Origin: Aeromicrobium senzhongii
GTDB taxonomy: Bacteria > Actinomycetota > Actinomycetes > Propionibacteriales > Nocardioidaceae
Assembly (NCBI RefSeq): GCF_014334735.1
Contig: NZ_CP060587.1
Location: 2,666,001 to 2,730,000 of the forward strand
Direction: 5' to 3'
DNA: 64,000 bases
Shown here: piece after piece, positions 55,344 to 63,086 of the stretch
Numbering within the stretch: the stretch's first letter is position 1
How the letters are laid out: each line of letters starts with the position of its first letter
Made by a program: the position numbers and the translations under genes
The notes under the pieces: generated by a model
Databases searched by the model: none
Told to the model about the DNA's origin: nothing
The model's input: the letters and a program-made list of their open reading frames with translations, nothing else

Positions 55344-55351
55344 CTTCTAGC

Positions 55352-57403
55352 GTGAATCGCCGCGCTCAACGCACCTTTCCCCTGGCTCATCTCGTGGGCC
55401 CCAAGCGATCGATCGTGGTCGTGTTGCTCGGCCTCGTGGTCGCCGGCCTGATCATGGCGTTCGCGCCCGATCCGACCACCGGCTCGGAGGCCGGCTCGAA
55501 CCTGCCGGACTCCGCGGAGTCGTCCCAGGCCCGGGCCGCGCTGAAGAAGCTGCCGAACGCGGACGAGGCGCCGGCCATCGTCGTCTACTCCAAGGACAGC
55601 GGACTCGACGGGCGTGACCTGGCGGCGATCGCCGAACGCTCGCGCGCCATCGCGTCCGAGCTCGGCGTCGAGGTCAGCCCGCCGGTGCCCGCCGAGGACC
55701 AGTCCGCCGCACTCGTCGCCGTGCCGTTCGAGACGGGCCTGGAGTCCGACGAGAACAAGGACCGGGTCAAGGAGCTGCGCGACCTCGCGAAGCAGGACCT
55801 GCCCGACGGCGTGAAGGCCCAGGTCACGGGCGCACCGGCCGTCCAGGCCGACCTCGGTGCCGTGTTCGCCGGTGCCGACGTGCGCCTGCTGGCCGTCACC
55901 GCCGCGGTCGTGGCCATCCTGCTCATCGTCACGTACCGCAGCCCGTGGCTGTGGCTCGTGCCCCTGACCGTCATCGGCATCGGCGACCGGGTGGCCGCCC
56001 GCGCGCTCGAGGGCGTCTCGGGCGCGTTCGACGTGGGCATCGACGGCTCCATCACCGGCATCACGTCCGTCCTCGTCTTCGGCGCCGGCACCAACTACGC
56101 CCTGCTGCTGATCGCCCGCTATCGCGAGGAGCTGCGCCGCCACTCGTCGCGGCACGAGGCCATGCGCACCGCCCTCGGCGGAGCGGCCCCGGCCATCTTG
56201 TCCAGCTCGGGCACCGTGGTCCTCGCACTGCTGTCGCTGCTGATCGCCGACTCGCCGTTCGTCAGCGCGATCGGCTGGTCCGGGGCGCTCGGCATCGCGG
56301 TCGCCGTGGCGTTCGCCCTGCTCGTGCTGCCCTCGGCCATGGTCATCCCGGGTCGCTGGCTGTTCTGGCCGTTCGTCCCGCACGAGGGCGACGCCGACCC
56401 GGCCGAGAAGGGCTGGTGGTTCCGCGTCGGCAAGGCGGTCACCTCCAGGCCGTGGCCGACCACGATCGCGGCCCTCGCGGTGCTGACGGCCATGGCCGCG
56501 GGCCTGCTGGGCCTGAACACGGGCCTGGGCCAGAGCGAGCAGTTCCTCGACACCCCGGAGTCGATCACCGCCCAGGAGACCCTGCAGGACGCGTTCCCCG
56601 CCGGCATCTCCTCGCCGACCACGGTGGTCACCTCACCGGACAAGGTCGAGTCCGTCGTGGCCGCGGCGAACCAGGTCGAGGGCGTCGAGAGCGCCCGGCC
56701 CGCGAACGCGTCGGACGACCTCGCCGAGGTGCAGGTCGTGCTCTCGGTCGAGCCCGAGAGCGAGAAGGCCCTGACCACCATCGAAGGCCTCCGCACGGCC
56801 GTGCACGACGCCGATCCGGACTCGCTCGTGGGTGGCACCGACGCGCAGGCCCTGGACGAGAACCAGACGGCGTCCGACGACCGCTGGCGCGTCATCCCGA
56901 TCGTGCTCGTGATCGTGCTGATCATGCTGCTGGTGCTGCTGCGCTCGGTCGTGGCCGCGGTCCTGCTGTGTGCGACGACCGTGCTGTCCTACCTGTCCGC
57001 CCTGGGTGTCGGCTGGGTGCTGTTCGACCGGGTGCTCGGCTGGTCGGCGATGGACGTCAGCACGCCGCTGCTCGCGTTCATCTTCCTGGTCGCGCTGGGC
57101 GTGGACTACAACATCTTCCTGACCGCGCGAGCGCGCGAGGAGATGGTCGTGACGGGCGATGCGACGGCCTCGATCGTCAAGGCGCTCGCCGTCACGGGCG
57201 GCGTCATCACGAGCGCCGGCATCCTGCTGGCCGCCGTGTTCGCCGTCCTGGGCGTGCTGCCGCTCGTGCTGCTGGCGCAGCTCGGCGTCATCGTCGGATT
57301 CGGCGTGCTGCTGGACACCGTGCTGGTGCGTGGCGTCGCGACACCGGCCATCGTGGCGCTGTGCGGCCGCTGGTTCTGGTGGCCCAGCAAGATCTCCCGA
57401 TGA
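55352..57403 (+). CDS. MMPL family (RND-like) transporter
   Basis: A 683-residue membrane protein with the MMPL plan: N-terminal helix, outer domain, a helix bundle (about 170-350), second outer domain and second helix bundle (about 520-680). Motifs are LVFGAGTNYALLLIARYREELRR and the matching IFLVALGVDYNIFLTARAREEM, the proton-relay repeats of the family. MMPL proteins export lipids or drugs. GTG 55352 has TAACCT six bases upstream, with the operator over it. A strong terminator follows. Confidence 0.92.
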   Translation: MNRRAQRTFPLAHLVGPKRSIVVVLLGLVVAGLIMAFAPDPTTGSEAGSNLPDSAESSQARAALKKLPNADEAPAIVVYSKDSGLDGRDLAAIAERSRAIASELGVEVSPPVPAEDQSAALVAVPFETGLESDENKDRVKELRDLAKQDLPDGVKAQVTGAPAVQADLGAVFAGADVRLLAVTAAVVAILLIVTYRSPWLWLVPLTVIGIGDRVAARALEGVSGAFDVGIDGSITGITSVLVFGAGTNYALLLIARYREELRRHSSRHEAMRTALGGAAPAILSSSGTVVLALLSLLIADSPFVSAIGWSGALGIAVAVAFALLVLPSAMVIPGRWLFWPFVPHEGDADPAEKGWWFRVGKAVTSRPWPTTIAALAVLTAMAAGLLGLNTGLGQSEQFLDTPESITAQETLQDAFPAGISSPTTVVTSPDKVESVVAAANQVEGVESARPANASDDLAEVQVVLSVEPESEKALTTIEGLRTAVHDADPDSLVGGTDAQALDENQTASDDRWRVIPIVLVIVLIMLLVLLRSVVAAVLLCATTVLSYLSALGVGWVLFDRVLGWSAMDVSTPLLAFIFLVALGVDYNIFLTARAREEMVVTGDATASIVKALAVTGGVITSAGILLAAVFAVLGVLPLVLLAQLGVIVGFGVLLDTVLVRGVATPAIVALCGRWFWWPSKISR

Positions 57404-57408
57404 CGAAA

Positions 57409-57443
57409 GGCTCCGGCGGTCGGTGAGACCGACCGCCGGAGCC
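57409..57443. terminator. Terminator after the MMPL gene
   Basis: Perfect 16-base arms GGCTCCGGCGGTCGGT (57409-57424) and ACCGACCGCCGGAGCC (57428-57443), loop GAG. It stands six bases after the stop and before the convergent DUF3073 gene. Confidence 0.9.
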
Positions 57444-57525
57444 GCCCGGGCACCGCAGTGCCCCTACAGGTGTCGCTTCAGTGGAGTCCGTCGTCAGACG
57501 ACGGAAGGAGACATCGCCCAGCTGC

Positions 57526-57702
57526 TCAACTGGCGGCCGGGCCTCCCAGTTCCTTGGCGAGATCTACGTACTGGTCCGGGATCGGGTCACCGGACTCTCC
57601 GTGAAGCTCTCGGGCCAGATCATTGAAATCGGTGTCCAATGTCCGGTACTTGAGATCGCGAGCGACCTTGGTCTGCTTCGCTTTCGCACGGCCGCGGCCC
57701 AT
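57526..57702 (-). CDS. DUF3073 family small protein
   Basis: A 58-residue protein: a basic start MGRGRAKAKQTKVARDLKYR, then an acidic part with FNDLARELHGE and PDQYVDLAKELG. This is the DUF3073 family found only in actinobacteria next to purM-purF; the function is unknown. GAGGGGG stands eight bases before the ATG. It is too short for most default gene finding, but the conserved start, reading frame and position make it real. Confidence 0.9.
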   Translation of the reverse strand: MGRGRAKAKQTKVARDLKYRTLDTDFNDLARELHGESGDPIPDQYVDLAKELGGPAAS

Positions 57703-57785
57703 GGGCTCGACCCCCTCGCACTCAGTGGTTCACAATGTCGTGCTCCCAAGCGTACCGAAACGTTCCCAGAAAGCATGCAGGGCCC

Positions 57786-57810
57786 CCGGTTCGGCGCGTT
57801 CGCGAACCGG
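57786..57810. terminator. Possible terminator hairpin after purM
   Basis: CCGGTTCG (57786-57793) pairs with CGAACCGG (57803-57810), nine-base loop, 17 bases beyond the purM stop and before the DUF3073 promoter region. Without a T run this is only a candidate. Confidence 0.4.
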
Positions 57811-57826
57811 TATTGCAGCGAATATT

Positions 57827-58870
57827 TCAGATGAGAGTGACCGAACCGCCCGGTCCGTGCTCGTCGGCGGCGCCGACCTCGCCCGCGATCCAGGCGTCGA
57901 CGCCGTGCTCGGCCAGCAGGGAGACGGCCGCGTCGGCGGCGTCGGGGGCCACGATCGCGACCATGCCGACGCCCATGTTCAGCGCCTGGTCCAGGTCGGC
58001 CTGGGCGACGCCGCCCAGCTGACCGACGAGGCCGAAGACCGGTGCCGGGGTCCAGGACGAGCGGTCGAGCCGGACCGAGACCGACTCGGGCAGCACCCGC
58101 TCGAGGTTGGCCGCCAGGCCTCCGCCGGTGATGTGCGACATCGCGTGCACCTCGACGGCGTCGGCCAGCGCCAGGCAGGGCTTGGTGTAGAGCCGCGTGG
58201 GCGTGAGGAGCTCCTCGCCCAGAGTGCGGCCGAACTCGGGGACCTCGCGGTCGAGCTTCCACCCGGCGATGTCGAAGAAGACGTGACGCACCAGCGAGTA
58301 GCCGTTCGAGTGCAGACCCGAGGACGCCATCGCGATCACGACGTCGCCCGCGCGGACCCGATCGGCGCCCAGCAGGCGGTCGGCCTCGACGACACCCGTG
58401 GTGGAGCCGGCGATGTCGTACTCGTCGGGGGCCAGCAGGCCCGGGTGCTCGGCGGTCTCGCCGCCGAGCAGGGCGGTGCCCGTCTCGGCGCACGCCTCGG
58501 CGATGCCCTTGACGATGTCGGCGATCCGCTCGGGCACGACCTTGCCGGTCGCGATGTAGTCGGTCAGGAACAGCGGCTCGGCGCCGCAGACCACGAGGTC
58601 GTCGACCAGCATGCCGACGAGGTCGAAGCCGATCGTGTCGTGGCGGTCCATCGCCTGGGCGATGGCGACCTTGGTACCGACGCCGTCGGCACTGGTGGCC
58701 AGCAACGGCCGCGTGTAGGACTTGAGAGCGGAGGCGTCGAACAGGCCGGCGAAGCCGCCGATCCCGCCCACGACCTCGGGACGGGTCGCGCGGGCGACCC
58801 ACTGCTTCATGAGCTCGACGGCGCGGTCGCCCGCTTCGATCGAGACTCCGGCGGAGGCATACGAGGTCAC
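57827..58870 (-). CDS. purM: Phosphoribosylformylglycinamidine cyclo-ligase
   Basis: A 347-residue AIR synthetase, fifth step of purine synthesis. Features are SYASAGVSIEAGDRAVELMK at the start, TSADGVGTKVAIA (ATP phosphate contact), GFDLVGMLVDDLVVCGAEPLF, LLGGETAEHPG and GLHSNGYSLVR. GTG 58870 overlaps the purF stop (GTGA). The frame continues upstream but is a shadow of purF. It forms an operon with purF. Confidence 0.96.
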   Translation of the reverse strand: MTSYASAGVSIEAGDRAVELMKQWVARATRPEVVGGIGGFAGLFDASALKSYTRPLLATSADGVGTKVAIAQAMDRHDTIGFDLVGMLVDDLVVCGAEPLFLTDYIATGKVVPERIADIVKGIAEACAETGTALLGGETAEHPGLLAPDEYDIAGSTTGVVEADRLLGADRVRAGDVVIAMASSGLHSNGYSLVRHVFFDIAGWKLDREVPEFGRTLGEELLTPTRLYTKPCLALADAVEVHAMSHITGGGLAANLERVLPESVSVRLDRSSWTPAPVFGLVGQLGGVAQADLDQALNMGVGMVAIVAPDAADAAVSLLAEHGVDAWIAGEVGAADEHGPGGSVTLI

Positions 58871-60363
58871 TGGATCACCTTCAAGGGCTCGGTCCCGTTG
58901 GCCGGCAGCTCCAGGAGGTGCTTGCCGATGAGGTCGTCGTCGGGCAGCTCGATCGGGTAGACCCCGTCGAAGCAGGCCCGGCAGAGGTTGTCGCCCGGGA
59001 CGTTGGTCGCCTCGATCAGGTCGTCGAGCTCGACGTAGGACAGGCTGTCGGCGCCGATGGAACGGCGGATCTCGTCGACGCTCAGGCCGGTGGCGATCAA
59101 CTCGGCGCGCGAGGCGAAGTCGATGCCGTAGAAGCAGGGCCACTTCACCGGCGGACTCGAGATCCGCACGTGCACCTCGGCCGCGCCGAACTCGCGCAGC
59201 ATCCGCACGAGCGCGCGCTGGGTGTTGCCGCGGACGATCGAGTCGTCGACGACCACGAGGCGCTTGCCGGCGATGACGTCGCGCAGCGGGTTGAGCTTGA
59301 GTCGGATGCCGAGCTGGCGGATCGTCTGGGACGGCTGGATGAAGGTCCGCCCGACGTAGGAGTTCTTGACCAGGCCGTGGCCGAACGGGATGCCGCTCTC
59401 CTCGGCGTACCCGATCGCCGCCGGGGTGCCCGACTCCGGCACCGGGATGACCAGATCGGCCTCGACCGGGGCGGTGCGCGCCAACTTGCGGCCGATGCGC
59501 TCGCGCACGCTGAACACGCGCTGCTCGCTGATCGTGGTGTCAGGGCGCGCCAGGTAGACGTACTCGAAGATGCAGCCCTTGGGCGCGGCCTCGGCGAACC
59601 GGCTGCTGCGCAGGCCGTTCTCGTCGATGGCGACGAACTCGCCGGGCTCGATCTCACGGATGTACGAGGCGCCGACGATGTCGAGGGCGGCGGTCTCACT
59701 GGCGATGACCCAGCCGCGCTCCAGCCGGCCGAGCACGAGCGGGCGGATGCCCTGGGGGTCGCGGGCGCCGTAGAGGGTGGTCTCGTCCATAAACACGAGC
59801 GAGAAGGCACCACGCAGCTTCGGCAGGACCTCGAGCGCGGCGTCCTCGACCGAGCGGTCACGGTAGGACGCGAACAGCGAGGCCATGACGGAGGTGTCGG
59901 TCGTGGCGGTCTCGGCGTGAGCGGACTTCGGGTCGCCGGCCGTGCGCTCGAGCAGCAGCTGGACGAGCTCGTGGGTGTTCGTCAGGTTGCCGTTGTGGCC
60001 CAGCGCGACCGACCCCTGCGCCGTGGGGCGGAACGTCGGCTGCGCGTTCTGCCAGACACTGGCGCCGGTGGTGGAGTACCGCGCGTGGCCGATCGCGACC
60101 TCGCCCTGCAAGGACTCCAAGGTGGCCTCGTCGAAGACCTGGGAGACGAGTCCCATGTCCTTGTAGACCAGGATCTGGCGGCCGTTGCTGACCGCGATGC
60201 CGGCCGACTCCTGCCCGCGGTGCTGCAGGGCATAGAGGCCGAAGTACGTCAGTTTCGCGACTTCCTCACCGGGCGCCCAGACACCGAAGACACCACAGGC
60301 GTCCTGGGGTCCGGCATCGGCGGGGTCGAGCTCGTGGGTCAGGAGACCATCTCCGCGGGGCAC
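58867..60363 (-). CDS. purF: Amidophosphoribosyltransferase
   Basis: A 498-residue PurF, the first committed step of purine synthesis, transferring glutamine amide nitrogen to PRPP. The nucleophile is Cys23 after a short propeptide (DACGVFG), cleaved in the mature enzyme. The PRPP-binding motif is LVVVDDSIVRGNTQRALV, and the C-terminal CRACFDGVYP is probably an iron-sulfur ligand region, as in the Bacillus type. It is divergent from the acyl-CoA ligase gene, with a CRP-type site in the gap. Confidence 0.96.
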   Translation of the reverse strand: MPRGDGLLTHELDPADAGPQDACGVFGVWAPGEEVAKLTYFGLYALQHRGQESAGIAVSNGRQILVYKDMGLVSQVFDEATLESLQGEVAIGHARYSTTGASVWQNAQPTFRPTAQGSVALGHNGNLTNTHELVQLLLERTAGDPKSAHAETATTDTSVMASLFASYRDRSVEDAALEVLPKLRGAFSLVFMDETTLYGARDPQGIRPLVLGRLERGWVIASETAALDIVGASYIREIEPGEFVAIDENGLRSSRFAEAAPKGCIFEYVYLARPDTTISEQRVFSVRERIGRKLARTAPVEADLVIPVPESGTPAAIGYAEESGIPFGHGLVKNSYVGRTFIQPSQTIRQLGIRLKLNPLRDVIAGKRLVVVDDSIVRGNTQRALVRMLREFGAAEVHVRISSPPVKWPCFYGIDFASRAELIATGLSVDEIRRSIGADSLSYVELDDLIEATNVPGDNLCRACFDGVYPIELPDDDLIGKHLLELPANGTEPLKVIQ

Positions 60364-60480
60364 GGATTCAGTCTAGCGGCCACCCACGGGCGCCATGACC
60401 ACCACGGGAAGGTCGAGAAGCCGACACAAACAGTCATGGCTGCTTGGAAGTCTTCCACTCGGGACTCGGGCGGGCTACCG

Positions 60481-60496
60481 TGTGAGCCACCTCACA
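60481..60496. promoter_or_regulatory. Perfect CRP/GlxR-type binding site upstream of the acyl-CoA ligase
   Basis: TGTGA-N6-TCACA exactly matches the CRP/GlxR consensus, and it extends to a palindrome TGTGAGCCACCTCACA. It lies 35 bases before the ligase ATG, close to the promoter, and 118 bases from the purF start. Its location suggests cAMP-dependent control of the ligase. Confidence 0.75.
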
Positions 60497-60530
60497 GTCA
60501 CTGTCTCGTCACCGTCCCTCAGGAGACCCC

Positions 60531-62081
60531 ATGACCGACGCCACGTTCATCGCCGACCACGCCCGCGCCGCAGCGGACGCCGCCCCCGACGAGACGGGGT
60601 GGATCTACGAGGGTCGCGAGTGGACGTGGGCGCAGGCGTGGGAGTCGGTGCGCCGTACCGCGGGCGCCCTGTCGGCCGACGGCGTCGGCCACGGCGACCA
60701 CATCGCCGTGGTCGACAAGAACAACCCGGCGATCCTGCAGCTGGTGCTCGGCGCCAGCCTCGTCGGCGCGGCCACCGCGATCGTCAACTGGCGCCTCGCC
60801 GGCGACGAGCTGGACTACACGATCAACGACTCCGGCGCGAAGCTGCTGTTCGTCGGCGCCGAGCTGATGGACCAGGTCGAGGTCATCCGCGACCAGCTCA
60901 CGACGGTCGAGAAGATCATCGTGATGGGCGGTGAGGCCGACGAGTTCGAGGCGTGGCAGTCGGCCGGCGAGCCGCTCGACCAGTCGCCCGACACGAGCCC
61001 CGACGACCCCGTCGTCGTGATGTACAGCTCCGGCACGACCGGGCGGCCCAAGGGCGTCCTGCTGACCCAGCGCAACCTCGTCGCCCACACCGAGAACGCC
61101 GATGCGGGCATCGAGTACCCCGAGGGCTCGAAGATGCTCGTGGCGATGCCGATGTTCCACGTCGGCGGCACCTCGTACGCGATGTTCGGGATCAAGAACC
61201 GGGTGCCGGGGCACATCATCCGCGAGGTCGAGCCCACGGCGCTGGCCGGCGCCATGATGGCCGGCGTCACCCACGCGTTCCTCGTACCCGCCGTCGTGGC
61301 GATGCTGCTGCAGGCCGGCGACGACGCGATGAAGCTGTTCAGCGGCCTGCGTGCGTTCTCCTACGGCGCGGCCCCGATGCCCCAGACGATCCTGCGCGGT
61401 GCCCAGCACCACTGGCCGGACACGGCGTTCTACCAGGTGTACGGCCTGACCGAGTTCTGCGGCGTCGTGACGATGCTGCACGACGACGAGCACCGCGACC
61501 TCGAGCACCCCGAGCGACTGCTCTCCGCCGGCAAGCCCATCCCGGGCGTCGAGGCGCGCGTCGTCGACCCGGCCACCCTGCAGGACGTGACCCCCGGCGA
61601 GGCCGGCGAACTGTGGTTCCGCACCGCGCAGGCCACGCCCGGCTACCACGGTCGGCCCGACGCCACGGCCGAGCTCTACGCCGGGGACGGCTGGGTCCGC
61701 ACCGGCGACATCGGCCACATCGACGCGGACGGCTACGTCTACGTCGAGGACCGGATCAAGGACATGATCATCACCGGTGGCGAGAACGTGTACTCGCCGG
61801 AGGTCGAGCGCGTGCTGTCCGAGCACCCCGACCTGCTCGAGGTCGCCATCATCGGCGTCCCCGACGAGACGTGGGGCGAGTCGGTCAAGGCCGTGGTCGC
61901 CCTGCGACCGGGCGCCCACGCGACCGAGGCCGAGATCATCGCCTGGGCGCGCGAGCACCTGGCGCACTACAAGGTGCCCCGCACGATCGACGTCGTCGAG
62001 ATGCTGCCGCGCAACCCCTCGGGCAAGATCCTCAAGCGCGACCTGCGCAAGCCCTACTGGGCCGGCGGCCGACAGGTCTGA
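60531..62081 (+). CDS. Acyl-CoA ligase (AMP-binding, fatty acid or aromatic acid activating)
   Basis: A 516-residue ANL-superfamily ligase that adenylates a carboxylic acid and transfers it to CoA. AMP-binding motif YSSGTTGRPKGVLLTQ, then YGLTEFCGVVTMLH, GWVRTGDIGHIDADGY and the hinge-lysine motif NPSGKILKRDLR. CAGGAGA stands about six bases before the ATG. A CRP-type site lies 35 bases upstream. The acid is probably medium/long-chain or aromatic; not determined. Confidence 0.92.
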   Translation: MTDATFIADHARAAADAAPDETGWIYEGREWTWAQAWESVRRTAGALSADGVGHGDHIAVVDKNNPAILQLVLGASLVGAATAIVNWRLAGDELDYTINDSGAKLLFVGAELMDQVEVIRDQLTTVEKIIVMGGEADEFEAWQSAGEPLDQSPDTSPDDPVVVMYSSGTTGRPKGVLLTQRNLVAHTENADAGIEYPEGSKMLVAMPMFHVGGTSYAMFGIKNRVPGHIIREVEPTALAGAMMAGVTHAFLVPAVVAMLLQAGDDAMKLFSGLRAFSYGAAPMPQTILRGAQHHWPDTAFYQVYGLTEFCGVVTMLHDDEHRDLEHPERLLSAGKPIPGVEARVVDPATLQDVTPGEAGELWFRTAQATPGYHGRPDATAELYAGDGWVRTGDIGHIDADGYVYVEDRIKDMIITGGENVYSPEVERVLSEHPDLLEVAIIGVPDETWGESVKAVVALRPGAHATEAEIIAWAREHLAHYKVPRTIDVVEMLPRNPSGKILKRDLRKPYWAGGRQV

Positions 62082-62091
62082 GCCGTCGCGG

Positions 62092-62703
62092 TCAGGAGAC
62101 CGACTCGATGACGACGTCCTTGGCGGGGGCGACGCCGTCCGGGCCGTTGCCGTCCTTCTCGATGGCGCGCGCGACGGCCAGGCCGGCGTCGTCGACCTTG
62201 CCGAAGACGGTGTAGCTCGGCGGCAGCTGGGCGTCGGCGAGCACGATGAAGAACTGCGAGCCGTTCGTGTCGGGGCCGGCGTTGGCCATCGCCAGCGTGC
62301 CCGCCGGGTAGGTCTCGTCGCCGCTCAGCTCGTCGTCGAAGCTGTAGCCCGGTCCCCCGGCGCCCGTCGCGGACGGGTCGCCGCACTGCAGCACGAAGCC
62401 CGGCACCAGGCGGTGGCACTTCGTGCCGTCGAAGTAGCCCTGCTCGGCGAGGGAGACGAAGGAGTTGACCGTGCAGGGCGCGGCGTCGGGCGTCAGCGTC
62501 AGCTTCATGTCCCCGCGGTTCGTGGCGACGGTGAGCGTGTCGGCGGACTTCGGCTCGGACGGCGGCAGCTTGGCCTCCTTCGCGGCCGAGCCCTCCTCGA
62601 CGTACGTGCACTTCCCGGCGCTGGAGTCACCCTCGTCGTCGCCACCGCAGGCGGCGAGCACGGGCACGGCGAGGAGCAGCAGGGCCAGGAGTCGTAGACG
62701 CAT
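62092..62703 (-). CDS. Lipoprotein cyclophilin-type peptidyl-prolyl isomerase
   Basis: A 203-residue extracytoplasmic PPIase. The lipobox (LLAVPVLAAC) ends at Cys19, and the cyclophilin domain carries CHRLVPGFVLQCGDP and GSQFFIVLADAQLPP motifs. It probably helps fold exported proteins. TAGAAT (62716-62711) lies seven bases before the ATG. The acyl-CoA ligase gene ends only ten bases away, on the opposite strand. Confidence 0.92.
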   Translation of the reverse strand: MRLRLLALLLLAVPVLAACGGDDEGDSSAGKCTYVEEGSAAKEAKLPPSEPKSADTLTVATNRGDMKLTLTPDAAPCTVNSFVSLAEQGYFDGTKCHRLVPGFVLQCGDPSATGAGGPGYSFDDELSGDETYPAGTLAMANAGPDTNGSQFFIVLADAQLPPSYTVFGKVDDAGLAVARAIEKDGNGPDGVAPAKDVVIESVS

Positions 62704-62713
62704 GCGCCGGATT

Positions 62714-63076
62714 CTACCGACCCGTCCCCCGGTCGAGCGGGAGCAGTGGCGTGAGGTCGGACCGCTCGCCGCTGGCGCGCACCGAGGCGTCCGTCCACGC
62801 GAGCGTGCCGCGACCCAGGGCGATCCAGGTCTCGGGATCGGTCTCGACCACCGCCGGAGGGGTCCCCCGCGTGTGACTGGCTCCCTCGATGCACTGGATC
62901 GCCGCGAACGGCGGGATCCGCACCTCGACGCTGTGCCCGGGCGCCTTGCGCTGCAGCAGGGCCAGCAGGTGCTTGGTGGCGGCCTTCAGATCGGCGCGCT
63001 CGGCCGTGCCGTCGTCGATCCGCTCGCAGATCCGGGCGAACTCGGCCGCAGGGAGCGGGGTCAGCATGCGGGCCAT
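62714..63076 (-). CDS. SCP2-like sterol carrier family protein
   Basis: A 120-residue protein with the pattern of the actinobacterial sterol-carrier-like family (PLPAAEFARICERIDDG, VEVRIPPFAAIQCIEG, WIALGRGTLAW), which may bind lipid or be a maleylpyruvate-isomerase-like fragment. ATG 63076 gives the best family start; ATG 63067 is also possible. It lies 10 bases after the RmlC-RmlD gene and close to purF, an arrangement seen, as I recall, in related genomes. The function is not established. Confidence 0.72.
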   Translation of the reverse strand: MARMLTPLPAAEFARICERIDDGTAERADLKAATKHLLALLQRKAPGHSVEVRIPPFAAIQCIEGASHTRGTPPAVVETDPETWIALGRGTLAWTDASVRASGERSDLTPLLPLDRGTGR

Positions 63077-63086
63077 CGGGAGACCG

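Noticed and set aside
57481..57834. Plus-strand open frame opposite the DUF3073 gene
   Set aside because: The minus strand has a conserved 58-residue family protein with a binding site; the plus frame is its shadow.
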